Positions 33,107 to 42,631 are shown, numbered from the stretch's first letter. The stretch: DNA of 64,000 nucleotides from SHVO01 sp041905525 (GCA_041905525.1 JAYRKY010000001.1:434001-498000); one strand, 5' to 3'. A program made the numbers and translations. Notes: a model not told the origin generated them from the letters alone.

Positions 33107-34781
33107 TGATCGTACTCCCGGGTTGCGGCCCAGAGGACAATCGTAGAAAATTCAAGGCGTTAGAAATTTTTGGCGTCGGCTCCCTTCGGGCACGCCATTC
33201 CCGTGCAAAACTGCGAACTGCATCGGGAGCCGCTGAAGCGCCTCGGGCGATAGCGGCAGCCAGCAAATCTTTTGAGCCGCTGATGCGGATTTCCTCGCCT
33301 TTGAATTCCACGTTATCGACCAGCAGACGCAAGTAGGCTTGGCGGAATCTCGCGTCCGCGCCGTTCCACAGATCGCGGATGCCCTTTGCAAACGCTTCGA
33401 TCTTCTGAGGGCCAGCCCACCCGGTCGGGATTTCCAGGCGGCGCGAGAGTGCCGCCATTTGGCGTTCAATATCGTCCCTGCGCGACTTGAGCCGTTGTAG
33501 AGGCTCCCGCAAGTCCCTGTCATCGGCCCCCAGCACCCCTGTTGCGACCAAGCGCATGAGATTGGCGATTTCAGCATTTAGGCCCTTTAGCTCGCGGGTT
33601 AGAGCCACCTTACGCCCTGTTTCGTCCTCACGACCGGCCTTTTTCGACTTGCGAAGCTCTCCAAGAAGCTTCGCAAGGTGAGCTGGTTGCAGGATGGTTT
33701 CCAGTAGCGCACCGCTTACAAGCTCATCCGCGCCCGCCATAGGTACGCGCTGGCCTTTGCAGGCCGTCACGCCGACGCGATTGCGCGTTGAACACATGTA
33801 GTAGGTGTACCGCCCGCCCTTGCCGGTGCCTTTGACCATGGCCGCGCCACACGAGCCACACCGCGCCAGCCCGGTGAGCAGCACCGGTGTATTGACGACG
33901 CGCGGCGGTGTGGACCGAGGATTGCGGGCTGATAGCGTTTTCTGAACGCGAGAGAACTCAGCCTCGGACACGATCACCGGACAGGTGACGACAATATGCT
34001 CACTCTCCGGCTTGGCTCTGCGCGTCTTGCTGTCGGTGAGATTGTAAACATACCGGCCCACGTAAGCCGACCGGCGCAACATTTCATCCACGAACTTGAC
34101 GTTAAACTTTCCGCCGTTGCGAAGCCGGTAGCCCTTGCCGTTCAGATATTCCACGGTGGACTTAATACCGAGCGGGCCGGTCTTTCCGTCGCCTTCCAGG
34201 TAGAGTTTGAACACCAGCCGGACGATTTCGGCTTCTTGGGGATCGATCTCCATTCCCATCTTGCGCTTGTCCGCGCGCCGCTCGCGCTCAACCGTGCGAT
34301 AGCCGAAGGGAACCTTGCCATTCACGAAGCCCTGACGCGCGTTCTCGAGCATACCGCGCAAGGCGTTTTCGCCGTTCATGTCGCTGATGTACTCGTGAGC
34401 CGCCAGCGCGTTGGTACGTCCGAACCTTCCAGCCGCGCCCTTGCCGAAGTTTTCCGTCATCGATTCCACATCGACGCCGAGACGTTCGAGCTTTGCCGCA
34501 TACATCAATGATTGTTCGACGCTGCGGAAGAAGCGTGACCAGTTATAGACGACGACCTTGATGAAGCGCGGCGGCTTCTCGGATACGGCCGCAATCATGC
34601 GCTGGAACTCGGGCCGCCGGTCGGTTCGCCCACTGATGCCCGCATCAATGAAAGTGTCCACCACGAACCATTTACGCTGCGCGCAGTAGTCCCGTAGTGC
34701 GCGCTCCTGCTCCGGTATGGATAGGCCGCGCTCGGCCTGCCGGTCGGTGGAGACGCGGAGATAAAGGCAGACGCTAGTCAT
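33090..34781 (-). CDS. Large serine recombinase (integrase/invertase superfamily)
   Basis: The product has 563 residues. The resolvase domain has YLRVSTDRQAERGLSIPEQE, with the nucleophile at Ser11, and VVYNWSRFFRSV. Then comes a recombinase domain (PFGYRTVERERRADKRK), a zinc ribbon (CGSCGAAM...YYMCSTRNRVG...CKG) and a C-terminal coiled coil. Its last 30 or so residues are encoded beyond the attachment repeat at 33181-33197, in DNA of the later 6.6-kb island. The natural C-terminus has therefore been swapped, apparently without harm. It heads leftward from the Rep-like module and overlaps the small gene upstream by ATGA. Confidence 0.9.
   Translation of the reverse strand: MTSVCLYLRVSTDRQAERGLSIPEQERALRDYCAQRKWFVVDTFIDAGISGRTDRRPEFQRMIAAVSEKPPRFIKVVVYNWSRFFRSVEQSLMYAAKLERLGVDVESMTENFGKGAAGRFGRTNALAAHEYISDMNGENALRGMLENARQGFVNGKVPFGYRTVERERRADKRKMGMEIDPQEAEIVRLVFKLYLEGDGKTGPLGIKSTVEYLNGKGYRLRNGGKFNVKFVDEMLRRSAYVGRYVYNLTDSKTRRAKPESEHIVVTCPVIVSEAEFSRVQKTLSARNPRSTPPRVVNTPVLLTGLARCGSCGAAMVKGTGKGGRYTYYMCSTRNRVGVTACKGQRVPMAGADELVSGALLETILQPAHLAKLLGELRKSKKAGREDETGRKVALTRELKGLNAEIANLMRLVATGVLGADDRDLREPLQRLKSRRDDIERQMAALSRRLEIPTGWAGPQKIEAFAKGIRDLWNGADARFRQAYLRLLVDNVEFKGEEIRISGSKDLLAAAIARGASAAPDAVRSFAREWRARREPTPKISNALNFLRLSSGPQPGSTISATNC
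33181..33197 (+). repeat. Attachment-site repeat, right copy (attR of the tRNA-Arg island)
   Basis: The bases are identical to 26573-26589. The repeat lies inside the C-terminal coding region of the serine recombinase, which reads it in antisense as REWRARRE. Before the 6.6-kb island arrived, this recombinase would have read from here into the antisense strand of the tRNA gene. Confidence 0.85.
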
Positions 34782-34954
34782 TGCTCATCCTCGTTATCGT
34801 TCACGGCGATTCGAGCGACAAGATCGCTCAGGAAGGCCCGTATCAAAGCGACCTCGGCAGGTAGCACTGGCAGCGCTTCGGGAAGGTTCGTTACGATGGT
34901 CACCCGAGGCCCCCGAGCTTGCGGGGGATGACTTTCTGTATCGCTCTCGGCCAT
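34778..34954 (-). CDS. Small protein coupled to the serine recombinase
   Basis: The product has 58 residues from the ATG at 34954 (alternative ATG at 34963). It overlaps the recombinase start by four bases and starts 2 bp after the Rep-like gene. The sequence is Pro-rich at the N-terminus, then a helix (LPAEVALIRAFLSDLVARIA) and an acidic end (NDNEDEQ). No family is recognised. The position, immediately before the recombinase, suggests a small directionality or regulatory factor; this is inference only. Confidence 0.6.
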   Translation of the reverse strand: MAESDTESHPPQARGPRVTIVTNLPEALPVLPAEVALIRAFLSDLVARIAVNDNEDEQ

Positions 34955-34956
34955 CG

Positions 34957-36189
34957 CTACCACTTGCCCAAAGCGTGACGGCGCACGCGGTCTTGAATGT
35001 CCGCTTGCCAGATTGCCGGATCGTATTCGCGGTCGATGATAAGCAGACGCAGCGACTTGAGGGTTTCATTGAAGTCGGGAACCGTGCCATCCCCGTAGGC
35101 GATAGCATCGAGCGCCCCAAGTCCCTTGAGTGCCCCGTATAAATATTTGGCGTGCTCGCGCCGCCGCCACAGAAGCGAGCTTTTCGAGCAGATCGCCCGA
35201 ACTAAACCCTCTTGCGGGTGAGACGCTATCGCCGCTCTTAGCGTGCGCCAGAGGGCATGTAGCGGCCAGCGTGAGCGGTTCAAATCGCCGTTCGGAGTCC
35301 GCAACGTGGTATGGCTTGCGGCCAACTCTCTGAGCAGATCGTATTGGAGGTCGAGAAGCGAATTGACGGATCCGATCCCGTGCTCTTTTAGGACTTCCTT
35401 GCGCGCCTGGAACTCGACGCGCCAGACCTGGCTGTCGCGCCCCCACACTTGGAACATCCAGACCTTATCGCTCTGCGCCGCGATTTCCGTGACCTTGTCG
35501 TAAATGCGCACGACCAGGTCGCCTTTGCCGATCTGAAATCCAGTAACGGCATCGCCATCAGCCCAGCGACCTTTGAGTCGCCCGCGCGAGACTATGTTTG
35601 CAACGTCGAAGTCGATAGCGGGGATGTGGAAATCGAAAGCCCAATCGGCGCGAGAGACCACGTTTTGCCGGGTGACTGTGAGGCCTTGCGAGCCCGCCCA
35701 GCGCATGAAACGCAGATGCAATGCGCTGGGACCATCTCGCCAGAGCGCCTCGCTAAAGAATTGCACGTAGCAGCAGGGTTGAAGATGCTCGGCAAGGCGG
35801 ACTTCAAAGTCCTTATTCGACAGTACGTAGCTGTACGGCTTCTTGCCGTATGGCAGCAGCCAGAAGGACTCTGTTCCAAGGGTGATTTCCTCACCCGCTC
35901 CGAACCGCCGCTGCCGTAGTTGTTCGCGGCGGAAAGCTAGCCCCTCCCAGTCGATCCGAGAGTTTACGGTTTCGAAATAGTAGCCGACATAGAGGCTATC
36001 CAGGCCGTGAGCCAACAGCGCCCCGGCGGGCTTTGGAGCCTCAAACTTCCCCAGCCCCTCGCAGATCAGCGCGCCGGCGGCGGCGCGGCGGGCGCCGCCG
36101 CCGCTGCCCGCCGCCGGCGCTGAATCCTTTGCACCGCCGCGTCCGTTGATCTCTCCAAACATTCGCCGAAGCCCATGATGTTGGTTCAT
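34957..36189 (-). CDS. Rep_trans-family replication initiation factor
   Basis: The product has 410 residues from the ATG at 36189. After a low-complexity Gly/Ala-rich N-terminus come LYVGYYFETVNSRIDWE, SRADWAFDFHIPAIDF, GDLVVRIYDKVTEI and VWRVEFQARKEVL. This series (R-x-D-x3-D, then I-Y-D-K, then R-V-E-F) is the pattern of rolling-circle replication initiation factors of the Rep_trans/pT181 group, also found in conjugative and integrative elements. It implies that the excised circle can replicate. It lies between the serine recombinase and an upstream palindrome. Confidence 0.8.
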   Translation of the reverse strand: MNQHHGLRRMFGEINGRGGAKDSAPAAGSGGGARRAAAGALICEGLGKFEAPKPAGALLAHGLDSLYVGYYFETVNSRIDWEGLAFRREQLRQRRFGAGEEITLGTESFWLLPYGKKPYSYVLSNKDFEVRLAEHLQPCCYVQFFSEALWRDGPSALHLRFMRWAGSQGLTVTRQNVVSRADWAFDFHIPAIDFDVANIVSRGRLKGRWADGDAVTGFQIGKGDLVVRIYDKVTEIAAQSDKVWMFQVWGRDSQVWRVEFQARKEVLKEHGIGSVNSLLDLQYDLLRELAASHTTLRTPNGDLNRSRWPLHALWRTLRAAIASHPQEGLVRAICSKSSLLWRRREHAKYLYGALKGLGALDAIAYGDGTVPDFNETLKSLRLLIIDREYDPAIWQADIQDRVRRHALGKW

Positions 36190-36223
36190 GAGCCGCAACG
36201 TGGCATATTACTGGTGGGGATTC

Positions 36224-36244
36224 AATCCGCATCTGATGCGGATT
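36224..36244. repeat. Perfect inverted repeat upstream of the Rep-like gene
   Basis: AATCCGCAT and ATGCGGATT (36224-36232 and 36236-36244) form a 9-bp perfect stem with a three-base loop (CTG). It starts 35 bp upstream of the Rep-like start, between it and the 117-codon gene, and no U-tract follows it. It may be the double-strand origin or Rep-binding site, an operator, or a partial terminator. Confidence 0.55.
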
Positions 36245-36250
36245 AGATAA

Positions 36251-36604
36251 TCACTTTAGCCGAAACTGCGGGCTGCGTATATCTTCCTCCGTCTCGCCAC
36301 GCACGACGGCCCAGAAATTCGTTAGATGTTCTTTGGCCTTGAGCAACAGGTGGTATGCGATGGAGCGCCGCGCAGATGGGCCTTCATCCTCAAGAACCTC
36401 TTGGAATTTAATTCCTAAATGGTCCTCGTACTTCTTCATGGATTTGCGATCATGCATCAAATACAGAGGCTTCCAGCCGGTAGCTCGCCCGACGAATAGT
36501 ACTCCGATCGCACGCTCTATCTCGCGAATGTCTCCCTTGAATTCCTTAAGGGCCTTGTGGCTGATCGCTAGAAACTGCTCATCTGTAAGCTCTTTTCGCG
36601 CCAT
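36251..36604 (-). CDS. Unrecognised conserved-looking protein of the recombinase/Rep module
   Basis: The product has 117 residues from the ATG at 36604, preceded by AAGGA at a good distance. The first part is helical and acidic (LTDEQFLAISHKALKEFKGD), the end basic (SPQFRLK), with no motif that I recognise. It lies 53 bp upstream of the Rep-like gene on the same strand and would be the first gene of the four-gene module (117-aa, Rep, 58-aa, recombinase). Confidence 0.65.
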   Translation of the reverse strand: MARKELTDEQFLAISHKALKEFKGDIREIERAIGVLFVGRATGWKPLYLMHDRKSMKKYEDHLGIKFQEVLEDEGPSARRSIAYHLLLKAKEHLTNFWAVVRGETEEDIRSPQFRLK

Positions 36605-36955
36605 GCCTATTCCTTACGCACATTTGGGTGGCGATCCTAAGCGGGCAATAAGTGTCCGTCCAGTCCGCACTATCGGGTGTTCTGTATTTTGAGCCCCCCG
36701 TGTTACTAAGTTTGGGGGCGGTTCACCTTTATCTCGTCATCTATTGAGCCCCTCTGCAGGACATTTCTACCGCGAGTAGAACGCAGTAAGCGCGGCGACC
36801 TAACGTAGCGGTCGATTATGGCCGTAGCTCCGCAATATCTGCACTCGTTGGGCTGCGCATTCGCAATGTTCAGGATCAGGATCAAGCCAGCCTTTCAACC
36901 TCGCGCTCGCTCCATCGGCCAAATATACTTCGTTCGGGGAATCAAGAGCGGGGAA
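36605..36955. other. 351-bp gap between the Rep module and the signalling operon
   Basis: No supportable gene. It must hold divergent promoters for the leftward Rep module and the rightward signalling operon. An imperfect hairpin (GCCCCC at 36692-36697 with GGGGGC at 36714-36719) lies in the middle. The composition changes across it: AT-richer to the left, GC-rich to the right. Confidence 0.4.
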
Positions 36956-38146
36956 ATGGCAGACAGGGTATCCTGGGGTTACCGAGTACTATTGGTGGAT
37001 GACGAGCCGTTCATCCGCGCCCTGACCGCGCGCCTGCTCGCCGAACTGGGCTGCACAGATATTGTCGAAGCCGGTAATGGCCGGGAAGCGCTGGCGGCAC
37101 TCGAGCTTCCCAATTCCAAAATTGATCTCATCCTCTGCGATCTTTCTATGCCCGACATGGATGGCGTGGAAATCGTGCGCCATTTGGCCGGGCGTGGCGA
37201 GACTGCGTCACTGGCGTTCCTGTCGGGGGCCGACTCCGGAATGCTGCGTGCCGCAGAGGCGTTGGCGCGGGCCTATCGTCTCAATGTCCTGGGAAGCGTG
37301 CCGAAGCCGGCGACGCCGGCCGCCCTTCGCGACGTTCTCGAACATATCTCGGCGGAAGCACCGCCACGAGCGCATCGCGAAAAGCCGAGTGTCTCCGTGG
37401 ACACTCTGGCAGAGGCAATCGACGCCGGCGAGATCGTGCTGGCATATCAACCGAAGGTGAATATCACCACAGGCGCCGTAGATAGCGTGGAGGCCCTTGT
37501 ACGATGGGCGCATCCCACGCATGGGCTGCTTTCGCCCGACGTATTCGTCCCATTAGCGGAATCATCTGGCCTCATCGGCCCCATGACGGAAGCCGTTGTC
37601 GCGCGCGGTTTCGAGCAGCTCGCCGCATTCCGCGCGGAAGGCTTCACGGCACACATGGGCATCAATCTCTCGCCCTCGATGCTGTCGGACGTCGCACTGC
37701 CCGAGCGCTTCGCGCGCATGGCCGGCGAGCTGGGATTGCCGCCGGAGTCCATCGTGTTCGAGATCACCGAGACGGGCGTCGCCGAGGAGGAGCGGATCTA
37801 CCTCGAGATCGTTACGCGGCTGCACATGAAAGGATTCGATCTGTCTATCGATGACTTCGGCACGGGTCACTCGTCGCTACAGAAACTGGAGGCATTGCCG
37901 TTCACCGAACTAAAGGTGGACCGCCAGTTCGTACACGGAGCCCACGGGAGCGGGGCCAAGCGCGCCATCCTCGAGGCCTCCCTCGGGCTTGCGCGGGCGC
38001 TAGGTATGAAGACGGTAGCCGAGGGTGTCGAACACAAAGAAGACTTGGAGTTGCTGAAGGATCTTAAGTGCGACGTAGTGCAAGGGTTCTATTTCTCGCG
38101 GCCCCTCGCACCGGACGACGTGCTCGGGTTCACGGCGCGGGTATAA
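36956..38146 (+). CDS. Response regulator with EAL c-di-GMP phosphodiesterase domain
   Basis: The product has 396 residues from the ATG at 36956; the frame is open to 36818 but without conserved sequence. The receiver domain is at about 10-130 (VDDEP acidic pair, phospho-acceptor D62 in LILCDLSMPDMDG). The EAL domain is at about 150-396. All catalytic-set residues appear present: E179 in SVEALVRW, N in GINLSPS, E in EITETG, DD in SIDDFGTGHSS, K in ELKVDRQF and E in VAEGVE. It should degrade c-di-GMP under control of phosphorylation. It is the first gene of a three-gene operon (25 bp to the next). Confidence 0.9.
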   Translation: MADRVSWGYRVLLVDDEPFIRALTARLLAELGCTDIVEAGNGREALAALELPNSKIDLILCDLSMPDMDGVEIVRHLAGRGETASLAFLSGADSGMLRAAEALARAYRLNVLGSVPKPATPAALRDVLEHISAEAPPRAHREKPSVSVDTLAEAIDAGEIVLAYQPKVNITTGAVDSVEALVRWAHPTHGLLSPDVFVPLAESSGLIGPMTEAVVARGFEQLAAFRAEGFTAHMGINLSPSMLSDVALPERFARMAGELGLPPESIVFEITETGVAEEERIYLEIVTRLHMKGFDLSIDDFGTGHSSLQKLEALPFTELKVDRQFVHGAHGSGAKRAILEASLGLARALGMKTVAEGVEHKEDLELLKDLKCDVVQGFYFSRPLAPDDVLGFTARV

Positions 38147-38171
38147 GCAGGCGCGTCTGAAAGGGACTGCC

Positions 38172-41100
38172 ATGAGTAGATTTGCCGACCGCTGGAACAG
38201 GCTCTCGGTGCGCCTGCCCGCTATGATCGCGCTATTCGCCGCGCTCACGGGCGCGGTTGCGGGTGCAATCTCCTACTTCGTCGCCGAACGGGGCCTCGTG
38301 AATATCGCCAAAGAGCGCATGGAGCTGGTGCGCAACGAACGCGCGCGCGCGGTTGCTGCCTATATCGAGAACCAACGCATTGGGCTAGCAACGCTGGCGA
38401 TGCGGCCGGGTCTGGGCGACGAGATCCTAGACTTCTCCAACGAACTCATGAAGCTCAGCGAAACCGAACGCGCCGCCCTGATCGCTGCCTATACCACCGA
38501 CAATCCTTATCCCCCAGATTCCCGTTCGGCCCTTCCGGCCGCCGCCGATGCGACGGGGTATTCCGCGAAGCACAGGACGTACCACGAGCAACTCCAGCGG
38601 CTCCGGCAGATTAAGGAGCTAGACGACATCCTGCTGATCGATATGAATGGCAATGTCGTCTACAGCGTCATTAAGGAAGCCGACTTCGGAACTAACTTCC
38701 TCTCCGGACCTTATAAGGATTATGTGGCGGCGAGAGTCTTCCGCCGCGCGCTCGTCGCCAAACCGCCTTGGGAGCAAGCATTCGCCGACATGGAAGTCTA
38801 TCCGCCGTCCGGACGCCCGGCCCTGTTCATGGGCCAGGCGGTGCGCGACGGCGCGGGAGCGCCGGCCGGCGTGCTCATGTTCCAGCTCGACAACGCCAAG
38901 CTCCGCGACAACGCCAACCACGTCCAAGATCTGGGCGAGACCGGAGAGGTCTATCTCGTCGGGCCCGACGGGTCGCGGCGTTCGCAGTCGCGTTTCGCGG
39001 GCGACGGACTCCTGGCGGAGAAGGTAGCAACGCAAGCCGTGACGCGGTCTGTCGCCGGATTCTCGGAAAGCGCGGAGGCCCTAGACTACAAGGGCGACGA
39101 GGTGATCAACGCTTACGGTCCGGTCGAGCTATTGGGCGTAAGGTGGGGAATCATATCCAACATGAGTCGCGGGGAAGCGTTGGCGCCGCTGCCGCCGATG
39201 GTTTTAGCGACCGGATCTGGGGTGCTCGCGGCAACGGCGCTCATCGCTCTTATGGGGTATGCGACGGCGCGGCGCATCAGCCGCCCCCTGGAGGCGTCCT
39301 TACGGGTTATGGACAAGCTCAGTAAGGGGGATCACGATGTCGAGATTGCCGATGGAAACGGCATCGCCGAGACGCGGCAAATCTCAGGCGCCCTGCGCGT
39401 CTTCCATTCAAACCTTGCAAAGACGCGCCGTCTTCAAGGCGAGCTAGAAACTGCGCTCGCCGAAGCTCGGGTGGAGCGCGCTCGCGCCGAAGCCATTCTT
39501 GGCGGCGCCCCCGATCCGATCTTTGTAGTGCGGTCTGATAGCGTGATCGACTTCGTGAATCCGCAGGTGCAGCGCGTGCTGGGCTACGCCCCCGACGAAC
39601 TGATCGGAGAGCGCATCGAAAAGTTGATCCCTCAGCGGTTCACCGCCGGCCATCGCGACCATGTCCGGGGCTTCATCGAGACCGGGGTGCTGCGTCAGAT
39701 GGGTGCTGGGCAAGAGTTGTTCGCCGTCGCCAAGGACGGCCGCGAAATTCCGGTGGAGATCGCCCTCAGTCCGATCCGCGTCGGCGAGAAGCCGGTGGTG
39801 GTTGCCCAACTTCGTGACATCACGGCGCGCAAACAAGCGGCGGCGGAACTGCGCGAAAGCCAGCAACTGCTGTCGGGCGTGATCCAGAACAGCAAGGCCG
39901 TGATCTTCGTCAAGCGCCAGGGGCGCTACATTCTGGTCAATAAGGCCTGGGAGGAGATGTCCGGGATCTCGGCCGAGGACGCGCGCAACAAGTCCGACCT
40001 CGAAGTCTTCGACGAGGAGAGCGCGCGCAAGATCATGGCGAACGACGCTGCCGTCATCGCCGCGCGTGCGCCGTCCGAATACGAGGAGCCGGTCATCGTG
40101 AGAGGTCGGCGAATCGTCTATTTTTCGCTGAAGTTCCCATTCTTCAACGAGAAAGGCGAAGTCGACGGTCTATGCGGAATGTCGACGGACATCACGGCGC
40201 GTTCGGACGCGGAAGAGGCGGTCAAGGCGGCGAAAGACCAAGCCGAGAAAGCGGCGCAGGACCTGATGTCGGTGATGCAGGGGCAGCGAACTATCCTCGA
40301 CAGTTTGGCGGTATCGGTGACCGTAACGAGCCTCGACGGAAAGATCGTCTACGTGAATCCCAAGGCGGCGGAGATCATGAATGCCGACCGGGAAAGCCTA
40401 ATCGGCGTCGATGCTTCGACCCTCTATGAAAATCCGGCAGTGCGCAGCGAATTGAAGACCCTGATCCAGCGCAACGGCTACGTACGCGATTTCGAGGTAA
40501 TGATGAAGGCGAAGAACGGGGACAGTGTTTGCCTTTTGACGTCGCTAACGCCCATCACCTTCGAAGGTCAACCAGCGATTCTCGCCAATCATTACGACAT
40601 CACCGGCCGGAAGGCGGCGGAAAGGATGATCCAGGAAGCTCGCGATGCGGCCGAGGCGGCGACGAAGGCCAAGAGCAATTTCCTCGCTTCCATGAGTCAC
40701 GAGATTCGCACGCCGATGAATGGCATCACCGGGATGGCTGACCTGCTGGCGCAGACCGAACTCAATGACGAGCAGAGGCACATGGTGCGGACGATCCGCG
40801 AGTCCGGAAACTCGCTGATCACGGTCATCAACGACATTCTTGACTTCTCCAAGATCGAAGCCGGGAAGCTGGATCTCGAGAGCGTCACTATGTCCATCAC
40901 AGACGCCGTCGAGGGCGTGGCTGCGACGCTGACCCCGAACGCCGTGAAGAAGGGTGTGTCGATCCATGTTTTCGCCGATCCGAATCTGCCGTCCCATGTG
41001 CACGGTGACCCGACACGCCTTCGCCAAATACTATTCAATCTAGGGGGCAACGCGGTCAAATTCTCCGATGGGAAGGACGTGCAGATCCGCGCGGGCCTCG

Positions 41101-42614
41101 TTGGCCGGTCCGACGTGGGCAAGGCCTGGGTTCGCTTCGCGGTCATCGACCAGGGCATCGGTATTTCGGCCGAAAACCAGGCAAAGCTATTCCAGGCGTT
41201 CAGCCAGGCAGAGTCGTCCACTACGCGCCGCTTTGGGGGCACCGGACTGGGGCTCGCGATCTGCAAACGGCTGGTCGACATGATGAACGGGCGAATTGGG
41301 GTCGACAGCCGCGAAGGCATGGGATCGACTTTCTGGGTGGAACTACCGTTCGCCGAGGCTGCGGACGTCAAATCGGGCCAGAAGGAGCGTGATCTGCACG
41401 GACTCTCTGTGCTGCTTGTGGGCGGCGAACCGCTGCGGCGGAACGCGATAGAAGCGTATATCCGCCATAGCGGGGGTGAGGTGAGAACCGTGCCCGATAC
41501 GGATGCAGCGACAGCGGCGGTGAAGAAATCCGGTGCAAAATTCGATTCGGCGATGATCGACCTTGGTCTCGACGCGGACCGTCAGGATGCGGCGGTGGCG
41601 AAGTTGCGAAAGAGTCTAGGCAAGGAAACCCCGATCATCGTTCTGCAGGACTACCAGAACCGCGGCGCGCGCATCGCCGCCAAGGATGTGGTGACTGTCG
41701 ACGCCAATCCGCTGATCCGCTATCGCATCGTCTCGGCGGTGGCGGTCGCGGCGGGGCGCGCGAGCCCGCAAATCAAGCCCGACGCGGACATGACCTCGCT
41801 CGCGCCCATCAAGGCGCCGACAGTGGATGAGGCGCTGGCGGCGGGCCAGCTTATCCTGCTGGCCGAGGACAACATCACAAATCAGGACGTGATAAGGCGG
41901 CAGTTGAAACTGCTGGGATACACCTGTGAGCTCGCGGACAACGGCAAGGAGGCGCTCAAGGCCCTCAAGACCGGGCGTTACGCGCTGCTACTGACCGATT
42001 GCCACATGCCGGAGATGGACGGATACGAGCTCACGGGTACGATCCGCGAGATGGAGCAGGGGACCGGGAAACGCTTCCCGATCGTTGCCGTCACGGCCAA
42101 CGCGCTGCAGGGTGAAGCGGAGCGCTGCATCGCCGCGGGCATGGACGATTATATTTCCAAGCCCATCGCGATGCCGGCTCTGGCGGCGGCCCTGAAGAAA
42201 TGGATGCCGCCGCCGAAAGGCGGTGCTCTCGCGGCGCAGGCCATCGCCGAGCCGGCGAGGACTTCTTCCCCGACGGACAGCGGAGCCGGTGTGATCGACG
42301 ATCGCGCGATAAAGGACATATTCGGCGACGATCCGGCGACCTTCAGAGAGATCCTGACGTCCTTCGTCGATCCGTCGCGAGACATCATCTTTGATATTCT
42401 CGCGGCCCACGACAAGCGCGCGGCGGGCGCGGTGAAAGACGCGGCCCACAAGCTGAAATCGTCCGCCCGCAGTATTGGCGCGGACGCGCTTGCGGACATT
42501 TGTGTCGCTCTGGAAGCTGCCGGAAAGGCGGGTGACTGGAAAGCCGTGGATGCACTTGCGCCGAAGGCGAAGGATGAGTTCGAGCGGGTCGCGACCTACA
42601 TAGCCAAGCTTTAG
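38172..42614 (+). CDS. Giant hybrid sensor histidine kinase (sensor, HAMP, three PAS, HisKA, HATPase, two REC, HPt)
   Basis: The product has 1480 residues. TM1 is near 16-38, then an extracytoplasmic sensor region, TM2 near 345-365 and HAMP (RRISRPLEASLRVMDKLSKGD). Three PAS domains lie at about 445-560, 570-690 and 710-815. The HisKA histidine is H843 (SMSHEIRTPMNGI), followed by the HATPase with NLGGNAVKFS and DQGIGI. The first receiver (about 1080-1195) has lost the acidic pair (LLVGGE). The second is complete, with D1276 in LLTDCHMPEMDGY. The C-terminal HPt has H1426 in AHKLKSSARS. The full phosphorelay is in one protein and probably feeds the flanking response regulators. Confidence 0.92.
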   Translation: MSRFADRWNRLSVRLPAMIALFAALTGAVAGAISYFVAERGLVNIAKERMELVRNERARAVAAYIENQRIGLATLAMRPGLGDEILDFSNELMKLSETERAALIAAYTTDNPYPPDSRSALPAAADATGYSAKHRTYHEQLQRLRQIKELDDILLIDMNGNVVYSVIKEADFGTNFLSGPYKDYVAARVFRRALVAKPPWEQAFADMEVYPPSGRPALFMGQAVRDGAGAPAGVLMFQLDNAKLRDNANHVQDLGETGEVYLVGPDGSRRSQSRFAGDGLLAEKVATQAVTRSVAGFSESAEALDYKGDEVINAYGPVELLGVRWGIISNMSRGEALAPLPPMVLATGSGVLAATALIALMGYATARRISRPLEASLRVMDKLSKGDHDVEIADGNGIAETRQISGALRVFHSNLAKTRRLQGELETALAEARVERARAEAILGGAPDPIFVVRSDSVIDFVNPQVQRVLGYAPDELIGERIEKLIPQRFTAGHRDHVRGFIETGVLRQMGAGQELFAVAKDGREIPVEIALSPIRVGEKPVVVAQLRDITARKQAAAELRESQQLLSGVIQNSKAVIFVKRQGRYILVNKAWEEMSGISAEDARNKSDLEVFDEESARKIMANDAAVIAARAPSEYEEPVIVRGRRIVYFSLKFPFFNEKGEVDGLCGMSTDITARSDAEEAVKAAKDQAEKAAQDLMSVMQGQRTILDSLAVSVTVTSLDGKIVYVNPKAAEIMNADRESLIGVDASTLYENPAVRSELKTLIQRNGYVRDFEVMMKAKNGDSVCLLTSLTPITFEGQPAILANHYDITGRKAAERMIQEARDAAEAATKAKSNFLASMSHEIRTPMNGITGMADLLAQTELNDEQRHMVRTIRESGNSLITVINDILDFSKIEAGKLDLESVTMSITDAVEGVAATLTPNAVKKGVSIHVFADPNLPSHVHGDPTRLRQILFNLGGNAVKFSDGKDVQIRAGLVGRSDVGKAWVRFAVIDQGIGISAENQAKLFQAFSQAESSTTRRFGGTGLGLAICKRLVDMMNGRIGVDSREGMGSTFWVELPFAEAADVKSGQKERDLHGLSVLLVGGEPLRRNAIEAYIRHSGGEVRTVPDTDAATAAVKKSGAKFDSAMIDLGLDADRQDAAVAKLRKSLGKETPIIVLQDYQNRGARIAAKDVVTVDANPLIRYRIVSAVAVAAGRASPQIKPDADMTSLAPIKAPTVDEALAAGQLILLAEDNITNQDVIRRQLKLLGYTCELADNGKEALKALKTGRYALLLTDCHMPEMDGYELTGTIREMEQGTGKRFPIVAVTANALQGEAERCIAAGMDDYISKPIAMPALAAALKKWMPPPKGGALAAQAIAEPARTSSPTDSGAGVIDDRAIKDIFGDDPATFREILTSFVDPSRDIIFDILAAHDKRAAGAVKDAAHKLKSSARSIGADALADICVALEAAGKAGDWKAVDALAPKAKDEFERVATYIAKL

Positions 42615-42631
42615 CAGCCGAGGAGACGGTC

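Larger units (their letters stand above)
26590..33197. mobile_element. 6.6-kb genomic island integrated in tRNA-Arg(CCG) by a tyrosine integrase
   Basis: The segment is bounded by perfect 17-bp direct repeats of the tRNA 3' end. It carries a tyrosine recombinase at its right end, a HUH-like protein, a toxin-antitoxin-like operon, an XRE regulator and several unrecognised small genes. Base composition is visibly more AT-rich than the flanking chromosome. No conjugation genes are seen, so it would be a small integrative element, mobilisable or satellite-like. The right repeat lies only 75 bp from the integrase start codon, as expected for attP next to int. Confidence 0.85.
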
